A stretch of 64,000 bases of DNA from the NCBI RefSeq assembly GCF_048571125.1, contig NZ_CP182343.1:2728001-2792000 (forward strand). Direction: 5' to 3'. The position numbers and the translations under genes are program-made. The notes below the pieces were generated by a model. That model saw only the letters and a program-made list of their open reading frames with translations, was not told where the DNA came from and did no database searches. The DNA comes from Arcobacter siniprincipis. Lineage in GTDB: Bacteria > Campylobacterota > Campylobacteria > Campylobacterales > Arcobacteraceae. Below are positions 1 to 7,591 of this stretch, in pieces; the first letter of the stretch is position 1, and every line of letters starts with the position of its first letter.

Positions 1-244
1 CAAGACCAGTTAATGCTCTAATTGCTTTAATAACATTAATTTTTTTGTCTCCTGCATCAACAAGAACAACATTAAATTCTGTTTGTTCTTCAGCAGATTC
101 TACAGCTGCAACAGCTCCACCAGCAACTGCAACAGGTTGTGCAGATACACCAAATTTTTCTTCGAATTCTTTAACTAATTCTGATAACTCTAATACAGAT
201 AAACCAGAGATGTATTCTAATACGTCTTCTTTAGAAATTGCCAT
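1..244 (-). CDS. rplL: 50S ribosomal protein L7/L12 (partial, N-terminal part)
   Basis: The first 81 codons of L7/L12 read leftward and run off the window edge. The N-terminus starts MAISKEDVLEYI, followed by the alanine/valine-rich hinge (about residues 38-50) and the start of the C-terminal domain (EFNVVLVDAG). L7/L12 forms the ribosomal stalk that recruits translation GTPases. It lies 46 bp downstream of rplJ, the usual L10-L7/L12 order. The ATG at 242-244 is preceded by an AAGGAAA ribosome site. The C-terminus is not visible. Confidence 0.95.
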   Translation of the reverse strand, partial: MAISKEDVLEYISGLSVLELSELVKEFEEKFGVSAQPVAVAGGAVAAVESAEEQTEFNVVLVDAGDKKINVIKAIRALTGL

Positions 245-290
245 TTCTTTTCCTTATATATTTTAATTTTTATTAAATAATTGTTGCTTA

Positions 291-782
291 TTAAGCAGCC
301 TCTTCTTCTTTTTTCTTTCTAAGAGCATCAAGCCCAATAGTAAAGTTCGTAACTGGAGCCATCCATGTAGCTGCAAGCATACCAAGAAGTTGTTCTCTTG
401 ATGGTAACTTAGCAAATGCATTAACAGTAGCAAGATCAGCGATTTTACCTTCAATGATACCAGATTTGATAGCAAATTTATCTTTGTTATCAGATGCAAA
501 TTTATCAGCTACTTTACAAGCTGAGATTTGATCTTCTGACCATAAGAAAATGTTTGTACCAGTTAATTCGATATCACCTAACTCAGCATTTTTTACAGAA
601 ACAGCAACAAGAGTATTTTTTGCAACTTGTACTTTAGTTCCATTATCTCTAGCGTCTTTTCTTAATACTTCTAACTGTTTATGAGTTAATCCTTTATAAT
701 CACAAACTACGATAGCTTGAGACTCTTTGAATTCAGAAGTTAAGAAATCAACGATTTCTGATTTTTGTTGTTTAGTCATCAT
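291..782 (-). CDS. rplJ: 50S ribosomal protein L10
   Basis: A 163-residue protein of normal L10 length (N-terminus MMTKQQKSEIV, internal ADKFASDNKDKFAIKSG, C-terminus in a lysine/glutamate-rich tail). L10 anchors the L7/L12 dimers to 23S rRNA. Two ATG codons stand in tandem at 777-782; a strong GAAAGGGGGA ribosome site lies just upstream, so either could be used. The gene follows a 217-bp gap after rplA that carries an L10-leader-like RNA (about 797-870), so autoregulation by L10 is expected. rplL follows. Confidence 0.95.
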   Translation of the reverse strand: MMTKQQKSEIVDFLTSEFKESQAIVVCDYKGLTHKQLEVLRKDARDNGTKVQVAKNTLVAVSVKNAELGDIELTGTNIFLWSEDQISACKVADKFASDNKDKFAIKSGIIEGKIADLATVNAFAKLPSREQLLGMLAATWMAPVTNFTIGLDALRKKKEEEAA

Positions 783-796
783 TATATATTTCCCCC

Positions 797-875
797 TTTC
801 AAAACATCCAACTTCGGCGGGTTTTACAAGATACGGGGGTATCTAACCAGCTGTCTTCAGTTTTATATCAGTGCC
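797..875 (-). promoter_or_regulatory. L10 leader RNA, autoregulatory site
   Basis: On the minus strand the rplJ 5' UTR contains ACTGAAGACAGCTGG followed by a small hairpin (GATACCCCCGTATC) and then ACCCGCCGAAGTT. This is the core layout of the ribosomal protein L10 leader, which binds L10(L12)4 and represses translation of rplJ and rplL. Recognition is by eye from the conserved GAAGACAGC block and the paired CUGG/CCCGCC arms; a covariance-model search was not possible. Confidence 0.75.
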
Positions 876-886
876 TTGAATAACAC

Positions 887-917
887 TCAAAGATATTGAT
901 TAAATCAACATCTTTGA
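887..917 (-). other. 14-bp hairpin in the rplA-rplJ gap
   Basis: TCAAAGATATTGAT at 887-900 is almost the reverse complement of ATCAACATCTTTGA at 904-917 (one wobble position), with a 3-base loop. It sits between the rplA stop and the L10 leader. A second weaker hairpin (GTTTTCAG/CTGAAAAC) follows nearer rplA at about 939-968. The stems could be an attenuator or RNase III processing site separating rplKA from rplJL; neither has a proper T-run, so it is not called a terminator. Confidence 0.5.
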
Positions 918-999
918 ATGTTAAAATTTCTTTTAACAAGTTTTCAGATAAAAAATCTACCTGAAAACTTAAATAAACAAAAGTAAAACTTACTTTTAT

Positions 1000-1701
1000 T
1001 TACCCTTTAATATCCATAACTTCTAATACTTCTAATGAAATAGATGGTGACATAGTTAAAGAAATTGCTGCATTAGTAACATATCTACCTTTTGCAGTTG
1101 AAGGTTTTGCTTTATTAATTGCACCTACAAATGCTTTGATATTTTCTACAATTGCTTCATTAGAAAAAGATACTTTTCCAACTGCTGCTTGCATATTACC
1201 TTTTTTATCAACTCTATATGTAACTTGACCACCTTTAGCATCATTAACAGCTTTGTTAACATCCATTGTAACAGTTCCAGTTTTAGGATTAGGCATTAAA
1301 CCTTTTGGCCCTAAAATTCTACCGATTTTACCAACCATTCCCATACAATCAGGAGTAGCTATTAAAACATCAAAGTCAATGTTTCCAGCTTGAATTGATT
1401 CTACTAAATCATCATTACCAACAATATCAGCACCAGCTGCTTTTGCTTCATCCATTTTTGTTCCCTTAGCAAAAACTGCAACTCTTACAGTTTTACCAGT
1501 ACCGTGAGGAAGAACAACTGCACCTCTAATCATTTGATCAGCGTGTCTTGGATCTACATTAAGATTAAGTGCAACTTCAACACTTTCATCAAATTTAGCT
1601 GATTTTAATTCTTTTACACAAACAACTGCTTCTGCCAATGTGTATTTTTTATCTTCGATTTTTTCTAATAAACTTTTATATCTTTTTGAAACTTTTGCCA
1701 T
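1000..1701 (-). CDS. rplA: 50S ribosomal protein L1
   Basis: A 233-residue full-length L1 (N-terminus MAKVSKRYKSLLEKI). The family signatures GTGKTVRVAVFAKG, DCMGMVGKIGRILGPKG and MPNPKTGTVT are all present. L1 forms the mobile L1 stalk on 23S rRNA and in many bacteria represses its own rplK-rplA mRNA. It lies 73 bp downstream of rplK with a GGAGAG ribosome site before the ATG. A 7-bp hairpin with one mismatch at 1732-1755 sits in that gap. Confidence 0.97.
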   Translation of the reverse strand: MAKVSKRYKSLLEKIEDKKYTLAEAVVCVKELKSAKFDESVEVALNLNVDPRHADQMIRGAVVLPHGTGKTVRVAVFAKGTKMDEAKAAGADIVGNDDLVESIQAGNIDFDVLIATPDCMGMVGKIGRILGPKGLMPNPKTGTVTMDVNKAVNDAKGGQVTYRVDKKGNMQAAVGKVSFSNEAIVENIKAFVGAINKAKPSTAKGRYVTNAAISLTMSPSISLEVLEVMDIKG

Positions 1702-1774
1702 TTTACTCTCCGCAATTTTATTTTTTTTTGCTACCGCCGTATGAGCCTGGTGGTAAGGCTAATGAAAAGAAATA

Positions 1775-2200
1775 TTAAATTTCTGTTTCAATTCCCATTG
1801 ATCTAGCAGAACCTGCAACAATTTTTGCAGCTTGTTCTTTATCATCAGTATTTAAATCTTTGATTTTCATATCAACGATTTCCATAACTTGATCTTTAGT
1901 TAATTTACCAATTTTGTTTTTAAGTGCGTTATCGCTACCTTTTTTAACACCTGAAATTTTTTTAATTAAGTCAGTCATTGGTGGTTGTTTAACTAAAAAT
2001 GTAAAACTTTTATCTGTATAATAAGTAATTTCTACAGGAATACTAAACCCTGCTTTATCCTTAGTTTTTTCATTGAAAGCTTTACAGAATTCCATAATAT
2101 TGATTCCTCTTTGTCCTAATGCAGGACCAACAGGTGGTGATGGGTTTGCAGCACCAGCAGGAATTTGAAGTTTTAAAACACCAGCTATTTTTTTAGCCAT
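1775..2200 (-). CDS. rplK: 50S ribosomal protein L11
   Basis: A 141-residue protein of the usual L11 length. The N-terminal domain has the proline-rich NPSPPVGPALGQRG loop that contacts the GTPase centre, and the C-terminal domain ends in the RNA-binding SARSMGIE motif. L11 binds the 23S GTPase-associated region and is needed for RelA activation in species that have RelA. It has a GGAGAAAAG ribosome site before ATG. It follows nusG after 99 bp that holds a long perfect hairpin. Confidence 0.97.
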   Translation of the reverse strand: MAKKIAGVLKLQIPAGAANPSPPVGPALGQRGINIMEFCKAFNEKTKDKAGFSIPVEITYYTDKSFTFLVKQPPMTDLIKKISGVKKGSDNALKNKIGKLTKDQVMEIVDMKIKDLNTDDKEQAAKIVAGSARSMGIETEI

Positions 2201-2233
2201 CTTTTCTCCTTTTAAATTTGTTGTTTAATGATT

Positions 2234-2283
2234 TAGACATTAGGCAAGAAAACTCAGAAGCTAATTTTATTGCCTAATGTCTA
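2234..2283 (-). repeat. Perfect 14-bp hairpin between nusG and rplK
   Basis: TAGACATTAGGCAA at 2234-2247 is an exact reverse complement of TTGCCTAATGTCTA at 2270-2283, with a 22-base A/T-rich loop. In the minus-strand transcript it lies between the nusG stop (2300) and the rplK ribosome site. No T-run follows, so it is not a normal intrinsic terminator. It may be an RNase III processing stem or a translational control element for rplK. Confidence 0.7.
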
Positions 2284-2299
2284 TATTCTTAAAGAGTAT

Positions 2300-2827
2300 T
2301 TAAACTACTCTTTCTACTTGTGTATAAGAAATCTCTACAGGAGTATTTCTCCCAAAAATTGATACATTTAATTTCAGTATACCTGAAGCTATATCAAAAT
2401 CTTCAACTATTCCATTAAAGTTTGCAAATGGACCTTCATTGATTCTAACCATTTCACCATCATCAAATGAAACTTTTGGTTTAGCAGCAGCTCTATTATT
2501 AACTTTATCTAAAATAGAATTGATGTCTTTTTCAGATAATGGTGTAGGTTTTTTAGACTCACCAATGAATCTTCCAACTTTTGGCATTGATTGAATTCTA
2601 TGCCATAAAGCAGTATCTAAATCAATTTTAGCAAAAGCATATGCTGGATATAAAGGTCTTTCAACAATTGTTTTATTACCTTTTTTTACTTCGATTAAAT
2701 CTTCTGTTGGAACTAATACCTCAGCAATTTTACCATCAGCCATTTCATCAGCTAATCTTGCTAGTGCTCTTTTCACTGTTAATTCACTACCAGAGTGAGT
2801 TTGAATTGCATACCATAAATGTGCCAT
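2300..2827 (-). CDS. nusG: Transcription termination/antitermination protein NusG
   Basis: A 175-residue NusG. The N-terminal NGN domain starts with WYAIQTHSGSE and contains the YPAYAFAKI strand; the C-terminal KOW domain begins near VRINEGPFANFNG and ends in the EISYTQVERVV strand. NusG binds RNA polymerase through NGN and Rho or S10 through KOW. It starts 9 bp after the secE stop, with an AAGGAAT ribosome site, so the two are co-transcribed as in most bacteria. Confidence 0.97.
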   Translation of the reverse strand: MAHLWYAIQTHSGSELTVKRALARLADEMADGKIAEVLVPTEDLIEVKKGNKTIVERPLYPAYAFAKIDLDTALWHRIQSMPKVGRFIGESKKPTPLSEKDINSILDKVNNRAAAKPKVSFDDGEMVRINEGPFANFNGIVEDFDIASGILKLNVSIFGRNTPVEISYTQVERVV

Positions 2828-2836
2828 TATTATTCC

Positions 2837-3019
2837 TTAGTTTATTACTGAAGACAAGCTAAAAGACATCACAGCATCAATTAGAGCTAAAAACAATGAA
2901 ATAACTGTAACTACTACAAATACAGAAATATAAGCAGATCTAATTTGTTCTTTAATTGGAAAAATTACTTTTCCTATCTCTTCTCTTGCATTCTTATAAT
3001 ATGTTTTTAACTTACTCAC
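2837..3019 (-). CDS. secE: Preprotein translocase subunit SecE
   Basis: A 60-residue single-span SecE: an amphipathic N-terminal helix (YYKNAREEIGKVIFP, the conserved hinge) followed by one transmembrane helix (about residues 30-52). SecE clamps the two halves of SecY in the translocon. The short form with one membrane segment is the usual type outside the enteric bacteria. The start is GTG at 3017-3019, preceded by GGAG seven bases upstream. It lies directly before nusG. Confidence 0.92.
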   Translation of the reverse strand: MSKLKTYYKNAREEIGKVIFPIKEQIRSAYISVFVVVTVISLFLALIDAVMSFSLSSVIN

Positions 3020-3099
3020 AATCGACTCCAGAGTTATAATTATTTAGCTTATAAATATTTTTTAAAAAAGTTATTTTTACTACTTTAAGAAATATTTAG

Positions 3100-3175
3100 T
3101 GGCAGGCCAGGAGGGACTCGAACCCCCAGCCATCGGATTTGGAATCCGGCGCTCTACCATTGGAGCTACTGACCT
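3100..3175 (-). tRNA. tRNA-Trp (CCA)
   Basis: A 76-nt cloverleaf on the minus strand. The acceptor AGGTCAG pairs with CTGGCCT (one G-T pair), the anticodon loop is TTCCAAA with anticodon CCA, and the discriminator G is followed by an encoded CCA tail. The position between rpmG and secE is the common bacterial arrangement. Confidence 0.97.
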
Positions 3176-3180
3176 GCTTA

Positions 3181-3224
3181 AAAAGATAAAGGGGTTAAGT
3201 AAAGTCTTACGACTTTAACTTAAC
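3181..3224 (-). terminator. Hairpin at the rpmG stop, possible attenuator or terminator
   Basis: On the minus strand, a 13-bp stem with one bulge has its loop on the rpmG TAA stop codon (3207-3209). It is followed by CCCCTTTATCTTTTT before tRNA-Trp. The T-rich tail fits a weak intrinsic terminator, but read-through into tRNA-Trp, secE and nusG would be expected. Confidence 0.45.
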
Positions 3225-3374
3225 TTCTTTATGAATAGTGTGTTTTCTTAATCTTGGACAATATTTGTTAACCTCAAATTTCTCAGTATGAGTTTTTGGG
3301 TTTTTCCAAGTAGTGTAGTTAATATCTCCACTTTCTTGACATTTTAATCCGATTTTTATTCTAACTGCTGCCAT
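3207..3374 (-). CDS. rpmG: 50S ribosomal protein L33
   Basis: A 55-residue protein starting MAAVRIKIGLKC. It has the L33 pattern of two cysteines visible (C12, and C39 in NKYCPRLRKH), and the internal YTTWKNPKTHTEK segment is typical. The zinc-ribbon form would have two CxxC pairs; here each pair has only one cysteine, so this is probably the zinc-free type. It lies 8 bp downstream of tuf, the common tuf-rpmG-secE-nusG order. The gene is shorter than most automatic cut-offs and was found by direct translation. Confidence 0.95.
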   Translation of the reverse strand: MAAVRIKIGLKCQESGDINYTTWKNPKTHTEKFEVNKYCPRLRKHTIHKEVKLKS

Positions 3375-3382
3375 ATTAATCC

Positions 3383-4591
3383 TTACGCGATAACTTCAGC
3401 AACAACTCCAGCACCAACAGTTCTTCCACCTTCTCTGATAGCGAACTTAGTTCCCTTTTCAAGAGCGATAGGAGCAACTAGTTTAACTGTCATTTCTACA
3501 TTGTCACCTGGCATAACCATTTCTGTACCTTCAGGTAAAGTACAAGAACCAGTTACGTCTGTTGTTCTTACATAAAACTGTGGTCTATATCCAGAGAAAA
3601 ATGGAGTATGTCTTCCACCCTCTTCTTTAGAAAGGATATAAACTTCTCCTCTAAATTCTGTATGTGGAGTAATTGTTCCTGGCTTAATAAGAACTTGTCC
3701 TCTTTGTACATCTTCTTTTTTGATACCTCTTAAAAGAATACCTGCATTATCTCCAGCTTGACCTTCGTCCATTTCTTTTCTAAACATTTCAATACCAGTT
3801 ACAGTAGTTTTTTGAGTATCGTGGATCCCAACGATTTCAATTTCTTCACCTAATTTAATAGTTCCTTTTTCAATTCTACCAGTAACAACAGTACCTCTAC
3901 CTTGGATAGTAAATACGTCTTCTACAGGCATTAAGAATGCTTGATCAGAATCTCTAACTGGAGTTGGGATATAAGCGTCTACTTCATCCATAAGTTTATA
4001 GATTTTTTCAGACCATTCACCAGCTGCACCAGCTTTTGCTTCTTCTAATGCTTTAAAAGCAGAACCAGCAATAATTGGAGTATCATCACCTGGGAAATCA
4101 TAAGTAGATAATAATTCTCTTACTTCCATTTCAACAAGTTCTAACATTTCTTCTTTATCTTCGTCATCAAGTTGATCTTCTTTATTTAAGAAAACAACGA
4201 TGTAAGGTACACCTACTTGTTTAGATAATAAGATGTGCTCTCTAGTTTGTGCCATAGGTCCATCAGTTGAAGCGATAACTAAGATAGCTCCGTCCATTTG
4301 TGCAGCACCAGTAATCATGTTTTTAACGTAATCGGCGTGACCTGGACAATCTACGTGTGCATAGTGTCTAGTTTCAGTTTCATACTCAACGTGAGAAGTA
4401 GCAATAGTAATTCCTCTTTCTCTTTCTTCTGGAGCGTTATCGATTTGATCGTAATCCATTGTTGCTTGACCATTTTTTAGTCCAAGAACCATAGTGATCG
4501 CAGCAGTTAGTGTAGTTTTACCGTGGTCAACGTGACCAATAGTACCAATATTTACGTGTGGTTTACTTCTGTCAAATTTTTCTTTTGCCAT
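3383..4591 (-). CDS. tuf: Translation elongation factor EF-Tu
   Basis: A 402-residue EF-Tu. The G1 motif GHVDHGKT is at residues 19-26, the switch II motif DCPGHADY follows near 82, and the guanine-specificity motif is NKED. Domains 2 and 3 are complete, ending in the GGRTVGAGVVAEV segment. EF-Tu delivers aminoacyl-tRNA to the ribosome. It has an AAAGGAAA ribosome site. The gene lies downstream of four tRNA genes on the same strand and has its own TATAAT-like box at 4731-4736. Confidence 0.98.
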   Translation of the reverse strand: MAKEKFDRSKPHVNIGTIGHVDHGKTTLTAAITMVLGLKNGQATMDYDQIDNAPEERERGITIATSHVEYETETRHYAHVDCPGHADYVKNMITGAAQMDGAILVIASTDGPMAQTREHILLSKQVGVPYIVVFLNKEDQLDDEDKEEMLELVEMEVRELLSTYDFPGDDTPIIAGSAFKALEEAKAGAAGEWSEKIYKLMDEVDAYIPTPVRDSDQAFLMPVEDVFTIQGRGTVVTGRIEKGTIKLGEEIEIVGIHDTQKTTVTGIEMFRKEMDEGQAGDNAGILLRGIKKEDVQRGQVLIKPGTITPHTEFRGEVYILSKEEGGRHTPFFSGYRPQFYVRTTDVTGSCTLPEGTEMVMPGDNVEMTVKLVAPIALEKGTKFAIREGGRTVGAGVVAEVIA

Positions 4592-4624
4592 AGAATTTTT
4601 CCTTTAAAAGATTTAATTAAATTG

Positions 4625-4666
4625 CCCTCTGAGCAGATAAGCCCAAAAGCTGATCTATTCAGAGGG
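4625..4666 (-). promoter_or_regulatory. Structured leader hairpin of tuf
   Basis: CCCTCTGA at 4625-4632 is an exact reverse complement of TCAGAGGG at 4659-4666. Further pairing (AGAT/ATCT) closes part of the intervening 26 bases, and the hairpin ends 33 bases before the tuf ATG. No T-run follows. It could stabilise the abundant tuf mRNA, mark processing from the tRNA transcript, or control translation. Confidence 0.55.
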
Positions 4667-4730
4667 GTATTGTGAGACATTCACATAAGTTAAATGTACG
4701 AATACAACTAAATTATGTTAACGGGACGCA

Positions 4731-4736
4731 ATTATA
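4731..4736 (-). promoter_or_regulatory. Probable -10 box of tuf
   Basis: TATAAT on the minus strand within TGTATAATTGCG. It is 140 bases upstream of the tuf ATG and downstream of tRNA-Gly. No good -35 box is present at 16-18 bp, which is usual for this phylum. Confidence 0.5.
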
Positions 4737-4831
4737 CATTAAAAAAGATTACAAGGAGATTACAATGTAGTAAAAGAGTTATAATTTTTGCAATTTATAT
4801 AACTCAGCTCCCAGAATCAATAAAAAATAAA

Positions 4832-4908
4832 TGGAGCGGGAGACGAGACTCGAACTCGCGACAATCTGCTTGGAAGGCAGAAGCTCTAGCCAACTGAGCT
4901 ACTCCCGC
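4832..4908 (-). tRNA. tRNA-Gly (TCC)
   Basis: A 77-nt cloverleaf. Acceptor GCGGGAG pairs with CTCCCGC, the loop CTTCCAA carries anticodon TCC, and the CCA end is encoded. The sequence is identical to the plus-strand copy at 63607-63683. Confidence 0.97.
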
Positions 4909-4916
4909 TCATTTAA

Positions 4917-5001
4917 TGGTGGTGAGGGAAGGATTTGAACCTTCGAAGCCGTAGGCGGCGGATTTACAATCCGCAGGATTTGACCACTCTCCAACCTCAC
5001 C
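4917..5001 (-). tRNA. tRNA-Tyr (GTA)
   Basis: An 85-nt class II tRNA with a long variable arm. Acceptor GGTGAGG pairs with CCTCACC, the anticodon is GTA, and CCA is encoded. It lies 8 bp from tRNA-Gly. Confidence 0.96.
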
Positions 5002-5069
5002 GGTTGAAATTATTAATCTGGTCTAGCGCTGTTCTTCAAAATGAAGATTTCGCAGACTTATAACTTATA

Positions 5070-5146
5070 TGGAGCTGGTGAAGGGAGTTGAACCCCCGAC
5101 CTGCTGATTACAAATCAGCTGCTCTAGCCAACTGAGCTACACCAGC
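5070..5146 (-). tRNA. tRNA-Thr (TGT)
   Basis: A 77-nt cloverleaf. Acceptor GCTGGTG pairs with CACCAGC, the loop TTTGTAA carries anticodon TGT, and CCA is encoded. Its first 31 bases are identical to the cut-off tRNA at 63970-64000. Confidence 0.96.
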
Positions 5147-5167
5147 ATATAAATATATTTACAAAAA

Positions 5168-5243
5168 TGGTGGCGCGGGGCAGAATCGAACTGCCGACAC
5201 AAGGATTTTCAGTCCTTTGCTCTACCGACTGAGCTACCGAGCC
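5168..5243 (-). tRNA. tRNA-Phe (GAA)
   Basis: A 76-nt cloverleaf with loop CTGAAAA (anticodon GAA) and an encoded CCA. The acceptor 5' strand GGCTCGG faces CCGCGCC, leaving a T-C mismatch at the fourth pair; the other six pairs are Watson-Crick. This mismatch is unusual for tRNA-Phe and could be real or a base-call error. Confidence 0.92.
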
Positions 5244-5284
5244 ATCGTTTTTGGACTGAAATTATAATGTCTATCATATTAATT

Positions 5285-6439
5285 CTAGCTTAAAGTACCT
5301 ACAAGATTTTTAAATTCTTCTCCCCTATGCTTATATGAGGTAAATTGGTCCAAAGAAGCGGCTGCTGGCGAAAGCATTCCTATACTATTTTCACAGAATA
5401 ATTCATCAATTTTTTCAACTGCTTTGGCTAAATATCTCAATGCAAAAACTTCAATCTCAAATTTATTTGCTAATTGAAATATTTTTTCATCATTTGAACC
5501 AATTGCAAAAATTGTAATATCATAATTTTTCATTTCTTCAAATAAAGGTTTTAAATTTGCACCTTTATCATCACCACCTAAGATAAGATTTATTTTTTTA
5601 TCTTTATATGGCTTTAATGCATTTATTGTTGCATCAACATTTGTAGCTTTACTATCATCTATCCATAATCTATTTTTTTTATCGAAAAATTCTTCAACTT
5701 TATGTTTTCCAACAACAAAAGAATTTATAAGTTCATAATCCAATTCATCAAAAAGTATTTTGCTACTTATTAATGCCATGATTGAATCTAAAAGAAATGG
5801 TTCTTTGAATTTTATTTTTTCTTTTTCTATTCCAAACTCTTTACATAAGCAATCACTATTTTTATAAGTAATTACACAAGCATCAGTTTTATAATCTTTA
5901 AACTCTTCTGGGATAATTGCAATTTCACTCTCTACCATAAAATCCAAGGGTTTTAATTTGGCTTTTTTGTACTCATCAAAACTTCCATGCCACGTTATAT
6001 GATCTTCACTTACAGGAAGAAGTATATATATATTTGCTTTTGCTTTATTTGTATAATGATTAGTAAATGAAGAAGTTTCTAATATCCAAATATTTGCATC
6101 TTTATTTAACAAGGCTAATGGAGTTCCAATATTTCCACCACAAACACTACCTTTTTTTTCTAATAGATGTTGAGTCATTTCAGTTGTAGTAGTTTTTCCA
6201 TTTGTTCCAGAAATCCAAATACTAAAAGGCATATCATCTGCAAATAAATCATATTCACTTATAATGTTCTTAGAATTCTTAACCATATGATTAGAAGGCA
6301 TTATGCCAGGACTTACAACAGTAATATCATTTGAAGATTTATCATAAGTTTCAAAATCACTATCATCATATAATTTAACATCATCAAAAGCTTCTTCTAT
6401 AGCTTTTGCAGTAAGTCCTTTACCTAAAACTCTAATCAT
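5285..6439 (-). CDS. murD: UDP-N-acetylmuramoylalanine--D-glutamate ligase MurD
   Basis: A 384-residue Mur ligase that adds D-glutamate to UDP-MurNAc-L-Ala in the cytoplasm. The ATP-binding loop GTNGKTTTTEM is at residues 78-88. The C-terminal domain has LWIDDSKATNVDAT and LILGGDDKGA, which are typical of MurD. It is shorter than the roughly 440 residues of the enteric protein, mainly in the N-terminal uracil-binding domain. An AGAGGAAAAT ribosome site precedes the ATG. It lies 23 bp downstream of mraY, so the two form an operon. Confidence 0.94.
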   Translation of the reverse strand: MIRVLGKGLTAKAIEEAFDDVKLYDDSDFETYDKSSNDITVVSPGIMPSNHMVKNSKNIISEYDLFADDMPFSIWISGTNGKTTTTEMTQHLLEKKGSVCGGNIGTPLALLNKDANIWILETSSFTNHYTNKAKANIYILLPVSEDHITWHGSFDEYKKAKLKPLDFMVESEIAIIPEEFKDYKTDACVITYKNSDCLCKEFGIEKEKIKFKEPFLLDSIMALISSKILFDELDYELINSFVVGKHKVEEFFDKKNRLWIDDSKATNVDATINALKPYKDKKINLILGGDDKGANLKPLFEEMKNYDITIFAIGSNDEKIFQLANKFEIEVFALRYLAKAVEKIDELFCENSIGMLSPAAASLDQFTSYKHRGEEFKNLVGTLS

Positions 6440-6462
6440 ATTTTCCTCTATCTTAGATTTGT

Positions 6463-7524
6463 TTATCTAATTTTAAAACTTAATAGTGCAAAAAGATTTG
6501 CCATAAAAGCTATAATCCAAAATCTTACTATTATCTTATTCTCTTTCCATCCTTTATGCTCAAAGTGATGATGAATAGGAGCCATTAAAAAAACTCTTTT
6601 TTTTCTTAATTTAAATGAACCAACTTGTAATATTACAGATACTGTTTCTACTACAAAAATAAGGCCAATAAACAAAAGTAATATTTCACTTTTCCCTACA
6701 ATTGCCATATATCCCATAAAACCACCTAAAGGTAAAGAACCACTATCTCCCATAAATACTTCAGCAGGATGAGAGTTGAACCAAAGAAAAGCGATCAATG
6801 CTCCTATTATAGAAGAGCCTAATATTGCTAATTCTCCTGCTAATTTTATATTTGGTACAAGTAAATATGCACTAAAAATTGCATGTCCAGAAATATATAC
6901 TATGATTGATAAAGTAAAAAATGAAATAATTGAAGGTACAGTTGCTAATCCATCAAGTCCATCAGTCAAATTTACAGCATTAGAGGTAGAAACAATTACT
7001 AACATCCAAAAAACTATTGAATAAATTCCCATATCAAAAAGGGGTAACTTATAAAAAGGAATATATAGTTCTGTAGTATGAGCATAATAGTAAAGTGTAG
7101 CTGATACTAAAAAAGCACAAATAAACTGCAATATAAGTTTAGCCCTAGCACTAAGTCCTGCTGAGTTTTTTTGTTTGAAAATTTTTGATAAATCATCTTG
7201 CATTCCAATTAAACAAAATAATACAAGTGTCAAAAGTCCACCTACAACATAAAAGTTATTAAGTTTCACTGTTAATAAAGTAGCAATTAAAGTTGAAAAA
7301 ATAAATACAACTCCACCCATAGTAGGAGTCCCACATTTTATTTGATGAGATTCAGGTGCATACTCATATATAGGCTGATTAGCCTTTTTATTTTTTGCCC
7401 ATTTAATAAATTTTGGCATTAAATACATAGTTAACAAAAATGCAATTAAAAAGGCCATTCCCGCACGAACTGAAATATATTGAAAGATATTAATATCAAG
7501 ATGTCTATAGAACCAGTAAAACAA
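6463..7524 (-). CDS. mraY: Phospho-N-acetylmuramoyl-pentapeptide-transferase MraY
   Basis: A 353-residue polytopic membrane enzyme that makes lipid I from UDP-MurNAc-pentapeptide and undecaprenyl phosphate. Motifs visible are QDDLSKIF (the aspartate pair), NLTDGLDGLA, MGDSGSLPLGG and the histidine-rich HHHFEHKGW. About ten hydrophobic segments are present. The start is TTG at 7522-7524, with AAGG seven bases upstream; no in-frame ATG suits better. It is divergent from gpmI, with murD downstream. Confidence 0.95.
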   Translation of the reverse strand: MFYWFYRHLDINIFQYISVRAGMAFLIAFLLTMYLMPKFIKWAKNKKANQPIYEYAPESHQIKCGTPTMGGVVFIFSTLIATLLTVKLNNFYVVGGLLTLVLFCLIGMQDDLSKIFKQKNSAGLSARAKLILQFICAFLVSATLYYYAHTTELYIPFYKLPLFDMGIYSIVFWMLVIVSTSNAVNLTDGLDGLATVPSIISFFTLSIIVYISGHAIFSAYLLVPNIKLAGELAILGSSIIGALIAFLWFNSHPAEVFMGDSGSLPLGGFMGYMAIVGKSEILLLFIGLIFVVETVSVILQVGSFKLRKKRVFLMAPIHHHFEHKGWKENKIIVRFWIIAFMANLFALLSFKIR

Positions 7525-7542
7525 ATTTAAACCTTCGTTTAG

Positions 7543-7563
7543 ATATAATCTCCGGATTATAAT
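7543..7563. promoter_or_regulatory. Divergent promoter region between mraY and gpmI
   Basis: The 67-bp gap between the divergent mraY and gpmI starts holds TATAAT on the plus strand at 7544-7549 and 7558-7563, and TATAAT on the minus strand at 7556-7561. The -10 candidates for the two directions overlap, so the promoters may compete. No clear -35 boxes were seen. Confidence 0.4.
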
Positions 7564-7591
7564 ATATTAATAATTTTAAAAGGTTTAAGTA

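Noticed and set aside
4625..4666. A T-box or other riboswitch in front of tuf
   Set aside because: No T-box consensus or antiterminator, and the stem has no T-run; called only a structured leader.
4715..4897. A 60-codon plus-strand frame upstream of tuf
   Set aside because: It runs through the minus-strand tRNA-Gly gene and the tuf promoter region, with no ribosome site.
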